Origin: Streptomyces musisoli
GTDB taxonomy: Bacteria; Actinomycetota; Actinomycetes; Streptomycetales; Streptomycetaceae
DNA length: 64,000 nucleotides
Assembly: GCF_016741855.1 (NCBI RefSeq)
Contig: NZ_JAERRH010000011.1
Coordinates: 62,001-126,000 of the forward strand
Direction of reading: 5' to 3'
This document shows positions 33,519 to 41,924 of this stretch, one piece after another. Within the stretch, counting starts at the first letter, position 1. Each line of letters opens with the position of its first letter. A program made the translations under genes and the position numbers. A model generated the notes under the pieces. It was not told where the DNA came from and did not search any database. It saw nothing but the letters and a program-made list of their open reading frames with translations.

Positions 33519-33547
33519 AGCGTACGCCTGGAATTGAACATGTTCAA
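33519..33547 (-). promoter_or_regulatory. Promoter with a perfect 14-bp palindromic operator over the -35
   Basis: TTGAACATGTTCAA at 33534-33547 is a perfect palindrome whose minus strand also provides -35 TTGAAC (33547-33542). Seventeen bases on is -10 TACGCT (33524-33519), then six bases to ATG 33512. A repressor bound to the palindrome would directly occlude RNA polymerase. Confidence 0.7.
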
Positions 33548-34272
33548 AAGAGGTCCGGGTTGCGGCATCCGCTCATGGAACTGCGCAGCGACCCAAGGGA
33601 GTCGGCGCCGAGGGACTACGCGAAGTACGGCAAGCCGGCGCCGGGCGGCTGACGGGGCGTCCGGCGCCGCAGCATGGACCGAGCGGATGCACCGGTCGGC
33701 CGACGGGCGGCCCGGTCCCGCCGCCGGGACCGCGTGGAACAGCCCGGCGCGCCGGTTACCCCATGCGGGGGGCTGACCAGCGGTGACCGTTTCGCGCCCG
33801 CGCCCATGCCCTAGGGCGGGCGCCGCCGTTGCCACCCCACAGGACCGTCACCGAGCCGGCGTCCCTGCCCTGCGCGGTGTCCTCGTACGGGGCGGAGACC
33901 ACCAGGTCGGCGCACCTGGCGGTACACGCAGTCGGAGCATCGCACGGGGAGCCCGCGAAGCGCCCCCAGCGGCCCCCGGGAGCCTCTCCCACCCGGCGGT
34001 CGTCAGGCGGACAGCGATGGTGAGTGCGGCGGGCACTCGGGCATATGAGCTACCCGGGCGAGACCGACTACAAGGACGGGGTTGCTGCCGAGCGGCCCTC
34101 CGTATTCCATCTTTGCCGGCATCACCGCCCGAGCCGGAGCGAGGGCTGCGTGCTCGGCGGACGGTCCCGAGCACCGGCACCTTCTGCATGAGACGGCTCA
34201 ACTCGTCGCGGCCAACGGACATGAGGCGGCCTCTGGATTGCCCGGTCGCACGCGGTCGTTCGGTGCGGGCGG
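33548..34272. other. Gene-poor region with decayed coding sequence
   Basis: 725 bases without an intact gene. A short plus-strand frame at about 33575-33652 and another at 34046 have no recognisable product. The only interpretable remnant is the FG-GAP piece listed separately. Base composition is slightly less GC-rich than genes nearby. Confidence 0.5.
33822..33911 (-). pseudogene. Fragment of an FG-GAP (integrin-like beta-propeller) protein
   Basis: About 30 residues read ADLVVSAPYEDTAQGRDAG then SVTVLWGGNGG, the calcium-binding repeat of FG-GAP proteins that are abundant and secreted in Streptomyces. One repeat only; flanking frames are shifted or unrelated and there is no start or signal peptide, so this is a relic. 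Confidence 0.6.
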
Positions 34273-35466
34273 TCAGAGGCCCGCTATCTTGTTCCACCGC
34301 TGGGCGAACTCGCTCCGCTCCGTGGACTTGATGTCCCGGGCGATGGCCAGGCGCTGCCGCATGCCGGAGTCCGGGAAGATCAGGGGGTTGTCGGCGAGGG
34401 CCGCGGTCTCCTTGTCCTTGTCGGCGGCCAGGACCTCGCGGGCCGCCGGGACCGGGCAGACGTAGTTCACCCAGGCGGCGAGTTCCGCGGCGACCTCGGG
34501 GTCGTAGTAGTAGTCGATCAGTCGCTCGGCGTTGGCCTTGTGCCGGGCCCGGTTGGGGATCATCAGGGATTCCGACCACATCTCGGCGCCCTCCTCGGGG
34601 ACGACGAAGCGGATGTCGGGGTTGTCCGCCTGGAGTTGGATGACGTCGCCCGAGTACGCCTGGCAGGCGAGGACGTCCCCGCTGACCAGGTCCTTGGTGT
34701 AGTCGTTGCCGGTGAAGCGGCGTATCTGGCCCCGGTGGACCTCCCGCTCGACCTGGTCGCAGACCTGGTGGAAGTCGTCCGCGGTCCAGCGGGTGATGTC
34801 CACGCCGTTGCCCTGCATGAGCAGCGCGAAGGCCTCGTCCAGGCCCGACAGCAGGGTCACCCGGCCCTTGAGGTCCTTCGCCCAGAGGTCCTTCACGTGC
34901 CGGATGTCACGGCCGAGCTTGCGGCGGTTGTAGGCGATGCCGGTGATGCCGGACTGCCACGGCACGGTGAACCGGCGGCCCGGGTCGAAGGCGGGCGAGC
35001 GCAGCAGCGGGTCGAGGTACTTCGTCACGTTCGGCTGGTGGGCGCGGTCCATCTCCTGGACCCAGCCCAGCCGGACGTACCGGGCGCACATCCAGTCGCT
35101 GATGACGATCAGGTCGCGGCCGGTGGACTGGTGGTTCATCAGCGAGGGGCTGATCTTGCCGAAGAATTCGTCGTTGTCGTTGATCTCCTCCACGTAGTCG
35201 ACGGAGATCCCGGTGCGCTTCTCGAAGGCCTGCAGCGTGGGCCGCTCGTTGGGGTCGTCGTCGTCCGTGTCGATGTACAGCGGCCAGTTCGCCCAGGTCA
35301 GCTTCTTGTCGGCCGCTGACTCGTCGGCGACGGCCCGGTCGCCGGGCTCGACGTAGGCGGCGGGCACCCCGCAGCCGGCCAGGGCGCCGAGCGCGGCGGT
35401 GCCGCCGAGGGCGCGCAGCAGGGAACGGCGGGACAACGCGGTCGTACGGGAAGATGTCTGGGCCAC
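34273..35466 (-). CDS. Second polyamine-binding lipoprotein (PotD type), orphan
   Basis: 397 residues. Tat-type signal SRRSLLR and lipobox LAGC, then LTWANWPLYIDTDDD, INDNDEFFGK, RRFTGNDYTKDL and GDVIQLQADNPDI, clearly related to the binding protein at 23776-25023. No permease or ATPase adjoins it, so it may share the operon transporter. Start: GTG 35466 gives a normal Tat signal and has GGGAGG about 12 bases upstream; a TTG at 35502 would add 12 residues. Confidence 0.88.
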   Translation of the reverse strand: MAQTSSRTTALSRRSLLRALGGTAALGALAGCGVPAAYVEPGDRAVADESAADKKLTWANWPLYIDTDDDDPNERPTLQAFEKRTGISVDYVEEINDNDEFFGKISPSLMNHQSTGRDLIVISDWMCARYVRLGWVQEMDRAHQPNVTKYLDPLLRSPAFDPGRRFTVPWQSGITGIAYNRRKLGRDIRHVKDLWAKDLKGRVTLLSGLDEAFALLMQGNGVDITRWTADDFHQVCDQVEREVHRGQIRRFTGNDYTKDLVSGDVLACQAYSGDVIQLQADNPDIRFVVPEEGAEMWSESLMIPNRARHKANAERLIDYYYDPEVAAELAAWVNYVCPVPAAREVLAADKDKETAALADNPLIFPDSGMRQRLAIARDIKSTERSEFAQRWNKIAGL

Positions 35467-35580
35467 CCGGAAAGCATGACCTCCCACCGGGCGGGCGGAC
35501 AATCGACGCTGCGTCGAGCGGGCCGGTGCCTGCCCGACACCCTGTCGACACGTTGCCGATCACCGGGGGCGGCAACGCGG

Positions 35581-35615
35581 CGGCCCCGGACGGGGAGGTG
35601 TCCCGTCCGGGGCCG
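35581..35615 (-). terminator. Hairpin terminator between the aldehyde dehydrogenase and the binding protein
   Basis: Perfect 14-bp inverted repeat CGGCCCCGGACGGG (35581-35594) and complement (35602-35615), 7-base loop. Ends the aldehyde dehydrogenase transcript and isolates the orphan binding protein gene downstream. Confidence 0.7.
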
Positions 35616-35647
35616 CGCGGCCGTCCGGCGACAAGGCGCCGTCCGTC

Positions 35648-35785
35648 CAGCGATCAGGCGTCGGCCATCAGGCGTCAGGCGTCGACCGTCAGGCGTCAAC
35701 CGTCAAACATCAGGCGTCGACCGTCAGGCGTCAGACATCAGGCGTCAGCCGTCAACTCATCAGCCGTCAGGCGATCAAGCGCCGG
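35648..35785. repeat. Array of about a dozen CATCAGGCGTC-like decamers
   Basis: Interspersed copies of TCAGGCGTC preceded by CA, CG or GA dinucleotides at roughly 10-20 base steps, ending just before the aldehyde dehydrogenase stop. With the terminator hairpin it makes up the 322-base gap between genes. No coding frame. Confidence 0.75.
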
Positions 35786-35788
35786 CCG

Positions 35789-37228
35789 TCAGCCGTCCAG
35801 CGACGTCATCACGTGCTTGATGCGCGTGTAGTCCTCGAAGCCGTACGCCGACAGGTCCTTGCCGTAGCCGGACTTCTTGAAGCCGCCGTGCGGCATCTCG
35901 GCGACCAGCGGGATGTGGGTGTTGATCCACACGCAGCCGAAGTCGAGCCTCTTGGACATGCGCATGGCGCGGGCGTGGTCCTTGGTCCACACCGAGGAGG
36001 CGAGGGCGTACTCGACACCGTTGGCCCACTCGACGGCCTGGTCCTCGTCACCGAAGGACTGGACGGTGATGACCGGGCCGAAGACCTCGTTCTGGACGAT
36101 CTCGTCGTCCTGCTTCAGGCCGGAGACGACGGTCGGGGCGTAGAAGTAGCCCTTGTCGCCGACCTGCTGGCCGCCCGCCTCGACCTTGGCGTGGGCAGGG
36201 AGCCGGTCGATGAAGCCGGCGACCTGCTTGAGCTGGTTCGGGTTGTTCAGCGGGCCGAAGAGGACGTCGTCGTCGTCCGGCTGACCGGTCTTCGTCTCGG
36301 ACGCCGCCTTCGCCAGCGCGGCGACGAACTCGTCGTGGATGGACTCCTGGACGAGGACGCGGGTGGCCGCCGTGCAGTCCTGGCCGGCGTTGAAGAAACC
36401 CGCGACGGAGATGTCCTCGACGGCCTTGGCGATGTCGGTGTCCTCGAAGACGACGACCGGGGCCTTGCCGCCCAGCTCCAGGTGGACGCGCTTGACGTCC
36501 TTGGAGGCGGACTCGGCGACCGAGATGCCCGCGCGGACGGAGCCGGTGATGGAGGCCATGGCCGGGGTCGGGTGCTCGACCATCGCGCGGCCGGTGTCAC
36601 GGTCGCCGCAGATGACGTTGAAGACGCCCTTGGGGAGGATCGAGCCGATGATGTCGGCGATCAGGACGGTGGAGGCGGGGGTGGTGTCCGACGGCTTCAG
36701 GACGACCGTGTTGCCCGCGGCGATGGCCGGGGCGAACTTCCACACGGCCATCATCATCGGGTAGTTCCACGGCGCGACCTGCGCGCAGACGCCGACCGGC
36801 TCGCGGCGGATGATCGAGGTCATCCCGTCCATGTACTCGCCCGCCGAGCGGCCCTCCAGCAGCCGGGCCGCGCCCGCGAAGAAACGGATCTGGTCGACCA
36901 TCGGAGGGATCTCCTCGGAGCGGGTCAGCCCGACCGGCTTGCCCGTGTTCTCCACCTCGGCCGCGATCAGTTCCTCGGCGCGCTCCTCGAACGCGTCCGC
37001 GATCTTGAGGAGGGCCTTCTGCCGTTCGGACGGGGTGGTGTCGCGCCACGCCGGGAAGGCGCGGGCGGCGGCCTCCATGGCGGCGTCCACGTCCGCCTGT
37101 CCGGACAGCGGCGCGGTCGCGTACGCCTCGCCCGTCGCGGGGTTGACCACCTCGGTGGTCCGTCCGTCGGCGGCGTCCCGGAACTCACCGTCGATGTAGT
37201 TGCGCAGACGACGCAGCTCGGTGCTCAC
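35789..37228 (-). CDS. Gamma-aminobutyraldehyde dehydrogenase-like ALDH
   Basis: 479 residues. Catalytic Cys in NAGQDCTAATR, base Glu in LELGGKAP, and VAPWNYPMM. Closest in pattern to PatD/YdcW-type 4-aminobutyraldehyde dehydrogenases and clearly paralogous to the enzyme at 25077-26612. GTG at 37228 is set by AGGAGG six bases upstream. Divergent from the Lrp/AsnC regulator, which together with the class III aminotransferase suggests a putrescine transamination route: aminotransferase to 4-aminobutanal, then this enzyme to GABA. Confidence 0.92.
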   Translation of the reverse strand: MSTELRRLRNYIDGEFRDAADGRTTEVVNPATGEAYATAPLSGQADVDAAMEAAARAFPAWRDTTPSERQKALLKIADAFEERAEELIAAEVENTGKPVGLTRSEEIPPMVDQIRFFAGAARLLEGRSAGEYMDGMTSIIRREPVGVCAQVAPWNYPMMMAVWKFAPAIAAGNTVVLKPSDTTPASTVLIADIIGSILPKGVFNVICGDRDTGRAMVEHPTPAMASITGSVRAGISVAESASKDVKRVHLELGGKAPVVVFEDTDIAKAVEDISVAGFFNAGQDCTAATRVLVQESIHDEFVAALAKAASETKTGQPDDDDVLFGPLNNPNQLKQVAGFIDRLPAHAKVEAGGQQVGDKGYFYAPTVVSGLKQDDEIVQNEVFGPVITVQSFGDEDQAVEWANGVEYALASSVWTKDHARAMRMSKRLDFGCVWINTHIPLVAEMPHGGFKKSGYGKDLSAYGFEDYTRIKHVMTSLDG

Positions 37229-37433
37229 TGCCGGCCTCCTGATCTGGTTCGAGGGTTCGAGCTGTCCAGCCCGGCCAGCCGGTGCGGCTGTCCAAACGCT
37301 GAGACACCCCACCCTAATCGGCGCACCCACGTTTTCAACACCCCCGCCGGCACCACTTCTGCGAAATCCGCACGCTCGGGACTTGGAAACAACGAATTTC
37401 ATCGATCCGGCCTTGCGAAACTATCGAGACGTC
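37229..37433. promoter_or_regulatory. Divergent promoter region with candidate Lrp/AsnC sites
   Basis: Less GC-rich than its surroundings. TGCG-AAATC-CGCA (37360-37372) is an inverted repeat and TTGCGAAA recurs near 37413. Lrp/AsnC proteins usually bind several imperfect AT-rich palindromes in such divergent spacers, so autoregulation and control of the dehydrogenase are likely. Confidence 0.4.
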
Positions 37434-37955
37434 GTGCACAGTGAGGTCGTGGCCAGTCGAAGCGCAGACCAGAGGGACTCGTCCCGCGAGTCCAGGAACG
37501 GCGGCAGTCCCCAGCTGGACGCCGTCTCCCTCGCCATCATCCAGCAGCTCCAGGAGGACGGCCGCCGGCCGTACGCCGCGATCGGCAAGGCCGTCGGCCT
37601 GTCCGAGGCGGCCGTGCGCCAGCGCGTCCAGAAGCTGCTGGACCAGGGCGTCATGCAGATCGTCGCCGTCACGGACCCGCTCACCGTGGGCTTCCGCCGG
37701 CAGGCGATGGTCGGCATCAACGTCGAGGGCGATGTCGAGTCGATCGCGGACGCGCTGACTGACATGTCGGAAGTCGAGTACGTGGTGATGACCGCGGGCT
37801 CGTTCGACATCCTCGCCGAGATCGTCTGCGAGGACGACGACCACCTGCTGGGCGTCATCAACAAACGCATCCGGGCCCTGCCCGGAGTGCGCTCCACCGA
37901 AAGCTTCGTCTACCTGAAGCTGAAGAAGCAGACCTACATGTGGGGAACCCGATAA
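37434..37955 (+). CDS. Lrp/AsnC-family transcriptional regulator
   Basis: 173 residues. N-terminal HTH (LDAVSLAIIQQLQEDGRRPY, then KAVGLSEAAVRQRVQKLLDQG) and C-terminal RAM ligand-binding/oligomerisation domain (AMVGINVEG, AGSFDILAEIVCEDDDHL). Sits between the divergent aldehyde dehydrogenase and the aminotransferase it probably controls. Start uncertain: GTG 37434 (near-leaderless) or GTG 37449. The stop is two bases before the next start. Confidence 0.9.
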   Translation: MHSEVVASRSADQRDSSRESRNGGSPQLDAVSLAIIQQLQEDGRRPYAAIGKAVGLSEAAVRQRVQKLLDQGVMQIVAVTDPLTVGFRRQAMVGINVEGDVESIADALTDMSEVEYVVMTAGSFDILAEIVCEDDDHLLGVINKRIRALPGVRSTESFVYLKLKKQTYMWGTR

Positions 37956-37957
37956 CC

Positions 37958-39322
37958 GTGAGTTCAAAGGACCTCAGCAAGACCGCGTACGACCACCTGT
38001 GGATGCACTTCACCCGCATGTCCTCGTACGAGAACTCCCCCGTCCCGACCATCGTCCGGGGTGAGGGCACCTACATCTACGACGACAAGGGCAAGCGCTA
38101 CCTCGACGGTCTCGCGGGTCTGTTCGTGGTCCAGGCCGGTCACGGCCGCACGGAGCTCGCCGAGACCGCCTTCAAGCAGGCCCAGGAACTGGCCTTCTTC
38201 CCCGTGTGGTCGTACGCCCACCCCAAGGCCGTCGAGCTGGCCGAGCGCCTCGCCGACCACGCCCCGGGCGACCTGAACAAGGTCTTCTTCACCACCGGCG
38301 GCGGCGAGGCCGTCGAGACCGCCTGGAAGCTCGCCAAGCAGTACTTCAAGCTCCAGGGCAAGCCGACCAAGTACAAGGTCATCTCCCGCGCGGTCGCCTA
38401 CCACGGCACCCCGCAGGGCGCCCTGTCCATCACCGGCCTGCCGGGCCTGAAGGCCCCCTTCGAGCCGCTGGTGCCGGGCGCGCACAAGGTGCCGAACACC
38501 AACATCTACCGCGCGCCGATCTTCGGCGACGACCCGGTGGCCTTCGGCCGCTGGGCCGCCGACCAGATCGAGCAGCAGATCCTCTTCGAGGGCCCGGACA
38601 CCGTCGCCGCGGTCTTCCTGGAGCCGGTGCAGAACGCCGGCGGCTGCTTCCCGCCGCCGCCCGGGTACTTCCAGCGGGTCCGCGAGATCTGCGACAAGTA
38701 CGACGTCCTGCTCGTGTCGGACGAGGTCATCTGCGCCTTCGGCCGCCTCGGCACGATGTTCGCCTGCGACAAGTTCGGCTACGTCCCGGACATGATCACC
38801 TGCGCCAAGGGCATGACCTCGGGCTACTCCCCGATCGGCGCCTGCATCGTCTCCGACCGGCTCGCCGAGCCGTTCTACAAGGGCGACAACACCTTCCTGC
38901 ACGGCTACACCTTCGGCGGCCACCCGGTGTCGGCCGCGGTGGGTCTCGCCAACCTCGACCTGTTCGAGCGGGAGAACCTCAACCAGCACGTGCTGGACAA
39001 CGAGGGCGCCTTCCTCCAGACCCTCCAGAAGCTGCACGACCTGCCGATCGTCGGCGACGTCCGCGGCAACGGCTTCTTCTACGGCATCGAGCTGGTGAAG
39101 GACAAGCACACCAAGGAGTCCTTCAACGAGGAGGAGACCGAGCGCGTCCTGTACGGCTTCCTGTCCAAGGCGCTGTTCGACAACGGCCTGTACTGCCGTG
39201 CCGACGACCGCGGCGACCCGGTGATCCAGCTCGCCCCGCCGCTGATCTCCGACCAGGAGACCTTCGACGAGATCGAGCAGATCCTGCGGGCCACCCTCAC
39301 GGAGGCGTGGACCAAGCTCTGA
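37958..39322 (+). CDS. Class III aminotransferase (putrescine/diamine or omega-amino acid type)
   Basis: 454 residues. PLP features: FFTTGGGEAVETAWKLAKQY, DEVICAFGRLG, and Schiff-base lysine in CAKGMTSGY at residue 284. Opens with YDHLWMHFTRMSSYE, typical of the putrescine-pyruvate/beta-alanine-pyruvate transaminase group rather than GabT. GTG 37958 lies two bases past the regulator stop, so the two are cotranscribed. With the adjacent aldehyde dehydrogenase it would convert putrescine to GABA. Confidence 0.9.
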   Translation: MSSKDLSKTAYDHLWMHFTRMSSYENSPVPTIVRGEGTYIYDDKGKRYLDGLAGLFVVQAGHGRTELAETAFKQAQELAFFPVWSYAHPKAVELAERLADHAPGDLNKVFFTTGGGEAVETAWKLAKQYFKLQGKPTKYKVISRAVAYHGTPQGALSITGLPGLKAPFEPLVPGAHKVPNTNIYRAPIFGDDPVAFGRWAADQIEQQILFEGPDTVAAVFLEPVQNAGGCFPPPPGYFQRVREICDKYDVLLVSDEVICAFGRLGTMFACDKFGYVPDMITCAKGMTSGYSPIGACIVSDRLAEPFYKGDNTFLHGYTFGGHPVSAAVGLANLDLFERENLNQHVLDNEGAFLQTLQKLHDLPIVGDVRGNGFFYGIELVKDKHTKESFNEEETERVLYGFLSKALFDNGLYCRADDRGDPVIQLAPPLISDQETFDEIEQILRATLTEAWTKL

Positions 39323-39344
39323 TCATCCGACCGGATGACCGACC

Positions 39345-39390
39345 CGGCCCCGGCGCCGTCCGTTCGAGTGAGAACGGCGGCCCGGGGCCG
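39345..39390 (+). terminator. Hairpin terminator after the aminotransferase
   Basis: CGGCCCCGG (39345-39353) pairs with CCGGGGCCG (39382-39390); inner GCCGT/ACGGC extends the stem. It begins 23 bases past the stop at 39322. Confidence 0.6.
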
Positions 39391-39512
39391 TGTGCTGTCC
39401 GGGCTCCCGTCCGGTACCTGCCTAGCGTGCCAGTGACCGACCGGCCCAGCCTTCGTTCCCCCGGACGGGGGAACAGGTACGGGAAAACGGATCAGAACCG
39501 AGGTGTACGCCC

Positions 39513-40253
39513 ATGGAGGCCCCGCCGGACAACGACGTGCTCTGGGCACGCTCCCTGCACTTCACGCACCGCGACGGCTCCCCCGGTCTCGCCGGGGTCT
39601 CGCTCGGCGTACGGGAGGGCGAGATCCTCGCCGTCAGCGGGCCGCGCGGCAGCGGCAAGACGACGTTGCTGCGCTGCCTGTCCGGCCTGGTGCCGGTGCG
39701 CCACGGAGAGGTCTGGTTCAACAGTTCCCCCGTGCACACGCTCGGCCCGATGGCCCGCGAGCGGCTGCGCCGGGACCGCTTCGGCTGGATCGACCCCGAG
39801 CCGGTCCTCGTCCCCGAGCTGAACGTCTGGGAGAACGCCGCGCTCCCACTGATGCTGCGCGGTGCCGGGCGCCGGCGGGCCAAGGTGGCGGCGCTGGAGT
39901 GGCTGGAGCGTCTGGACGTCGGCGACAAGGCCCGCAGCCGCCCGCACCGGTTGCAGCACGCCGAGCGCCAGCGCGTCGCCATCGCCCGCGCCCTGGCCCC
40001 CGGGCCCACCGTCCTCTTCGCCGACGAGCCCACGGCCCCCCTGCACCGCGCCGACCGCACCCATGTGCTGCGCACCCTTGCCACGGCCGCCCGCTCGCAC
40101 GGCATCACGGTCGTCCTCGCCACGCACGACCCCGACACCGCCGCCCTCGCCGACCGTACGGTGGCCCTGCTGGACGGGCGGCGCGTCCACACCGTGCACC
40201 TGCCGGACGCCCCCGACGCGGAAGGCCGGGCGGCGTGCTCGCTCTCCGTCTGA
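39513..40253 (+). CDS. ABC transporter ATPase with degenerate signature motif
   Basis: 246 residues, LolD/MacB-like. Walker A GPRGSGKTT, Walker B VLFADEPT and H-loop LATHD are present, but the LSGGQ signature reads LQHAERQR and the D-loop reads APLH instead of GALD. The signature contributes to the partner monomer's ATP site, so hydrolysis may be asymmetric or weak. Overlaps the permease start by 19 bases. Substrate unknown. Confidence 0.85.
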   Translation: MEAPPDNDVLWARSLHFTHRDGSPGLAGVSLGVREGEILAVSGPRGSGKTTLLRCLSGLVPVRHGEVWFNSSPVHTLGPMARERLRRDRFGWIDPEPVLVPELNVWENAALPLMLRGAGRRRAKVAALEWLERLDVGDKARSRPHRLQHAERQRVAIARALAPGPTVLFADEPTAPLHRADRTHVLRTLATAARSHGITVVLATHDPDTAALADRTVALLDGRRVHTVHLPDAPDAEGRAACSLSV

Positions 40254-41788
40254 CCCGCGCCGGCCGGCCCGCCGTCCAGCTGCGCCGTCTGCTGGTGGCC
40301 GCGGCCTCGGCGGGCACCGGCTTCCTGCTCCTGGCCTGCCTCGGTCACGCCCTGAACCACCCGGACGCCGCGCGCGCCGCCGCTCTGCGCCTGGCCTGGT
40401 GCGCCGCACCGCTCGCCGCCACGGTGTACCTCGCGCTCGCGGTCGCCCGCACCGACCCCGGGACCCGGCCGCGCGCCGGCCTGTCCGCCGTGGGCCTGGG
40501 GCCGGCCCGCCTCATGGCCGTCTCCGCCCTGACGACGGCCCTGTCCTGCGCCCTCGGCTCGATGCTGGCACTGATGGTCTTCCTGCACCTGCGCGGTGAC
40601 CTGACGGGCATGCCGTTCGACGGCGCGGCCGCGGACTTCCTGGCCGCGGACCGCCCCCTCCCGGTCCCGGCGACGCTGACCCTGCTGGCCCTGCTCCCGG
40701 CCACGGCGACCGCGACGGTGGCCGTGGCGCTGCGCCCACGGGACCCCCGCCCGGCCCCCCGCGGCAGCCGGGGGTTCGGCCGCTTCGGGGCGTACGGCAA
40801 CGTGCCGGCGAAGGAGACGTTCGGGGCGTACGGACGCTTCGGCGCCCGGTTCGGCCTCCGTACCACGGGGAGCACGGGCGAGGGCGCGGGGAGCACCAGC
40901 GAGGGCGCGGGGAGCACCAGCGAGGGCGCGGGGAGCACCGGCGAGGAAGACCGGCCGGGCCGCCGGCCGGCGGGCGGCCCGGGGACCACGGCCGACGATC
41001 CGCACGCCGCAGGCAGCCGGGCCACCGGAACATCCGACGATGCACACCCCGCAGGCGGCCGGGCCACCGGAACGGCCGACGATCCGCGTCTCACGGGCGG
41101 TCGCGCCTCCGGGACGGCGCGGGCGGGCATGGGCAGCGACCGGACGACGCCGGGTGGGACGAGGGGCCCGGAGCCGGCCGCCCCGGGCGCCGCCCCGGCC
41201 GAAGCCGGCTCCGACGACGCCCCCGCCGGCCTCCCCTGGGGCGTGGCCCTCGTCACCGCCGGCCTGGCCGTGCAGTCCTACGCCGGCCGCTCCACCCCGG
41301 CCCCCGCCCCCGCCGTGCTCCTCGGCTGGCTCCTCACCGGTACCGGCCTCGTCCTGGCCGCCCCGGGCCTCACCCGTCTCTGCGGCCTGCTCCTCCAGTC
41401 CACCCGCCCGGGTGCGCTCCGCCTGCTCGCCGGCCGGGTCCTCATGACGGAGGCCGTCCGGATCGGCCGCCCTCTCGGCGTGGTCTGCGCGGTCGCGTCC
41501 GCCGGCTACGCCACGACCGTCCTGCACGACGGCCCGGACCGCGCCATCGGCCCGCTGTCCGCCCTCGGCGTGCTCGTCGTCGCCGGGTCCACGGTCGCCA
41601 CCCTCCTCACCGCGGCCGTGGAGGCCCGCCAGTGCCGCGCCGACACCACCGCCGCGCTGCTCCGCCTCGGCGCGCCGGCCGCCATGCTGCGCGGGGCCGC
41701 CGCCCTCCGCGCGGCCGCCCTGCTGAGCCTGTTCGGTCCGCTCACCCTGGTGATCGCCGCGCTGTCGGCACTGCCCCTGGCCCGCTGA
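40235..41788 (+). CDS. ABC transporter permease with long low-complexity insert
   Basis: 517 residues. About three membrane helices at the start (to residue about 165), then a roughly 175-residue hydrophilic insert, then four to five helices in the C-terminal part. The insert includes four copies of the 7-residue repeat GSTSEGA (21-bp DNA units, about 40867-40940) and Gly/Thr/Asp-rich segments. GTG 40235 has GGAAGG nine bases upstream. Together with the ATPase it forms a two-gene exporter-like system. Confidence 0.8.
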   Translation: MLALRLTRAGRPAVQLRRLLVAAASAGTGFLLLACLGHALNHPDAARAAALRLAWCAAPLAATVYLALAVARTDPGTRPRAGLSAVGLGPARLMAVSALTTALSCALGSMLALMVFLHLRGDLTGMPFDGAAADFLAADRPLPVPATLTLLALLPATATATVAVALRPRDPRPAPRGSRGFGRFGAYGNVPAKETFGAYGRFGARFGLRTTGSTGEGAGSTSEGAGSTSEGAGSTGEEDRPGRRPAGGPGTTADDPHAAGSRATGTSDDAHPAGGRATGTADDPRLTGGRASGTARAGMGSDRTTPGGTRGPEPAAPGAAPAEAGSDDAPAGLPWGVALVTAGLAVQSYAGRSTPAPAPAVLLGWLLTGTGLVLAAPGLTRLCGLLLQSTRPGALRLLAGRVLMTEAVRIGRPLGVVCAVASAGYATTVLHDGPDRAIGPLSALGVLVVAGSTVATLLTAAVEARQCRADTTAALLRLGAPAAMLRGAAALRAAALLSLFGPLTLVIAALSALPLAR

Positions 41789-41805
41789 CCGCCCGCGGCA
41801 CGGCC

Positions 41806-41843
41806 CCGGCCGGAGAAAGCCGGGAAAAAAGATCTCCGGCCGG
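41806..41843 (+). terminator. Hairpin after the ABC permease
   Basis: Perfect 11-bp inverted repeat CCGGCCGGAGA (41806-41816) and TCTCCGGCCGG (41833-41843) with an A-rich 16-base loop, 18 bases past the stop. Confidence 0.6.
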
Positions 41844-41924
41844 CGATGAGTTCGCAGCGGACCGCAGGTCTACCCCTCGAACGAACGCGACGAACCGCGC
41901 ACGACCCCGACGGGAGAGGCCCGC

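Noticed and set aside
33534..33547. LexA/SOS box
   Set aside because: The actinobacterial SOS box needs CGAAC-N4-GTTCG; TTGAACATGTTCAA lacks that spacing and the flanking C/G.
33575..33652. Short plus-strand peptide frame after the membrane protein promoter
   Set aside because: 25 residues, no ribosome site, no recognisable similarity.
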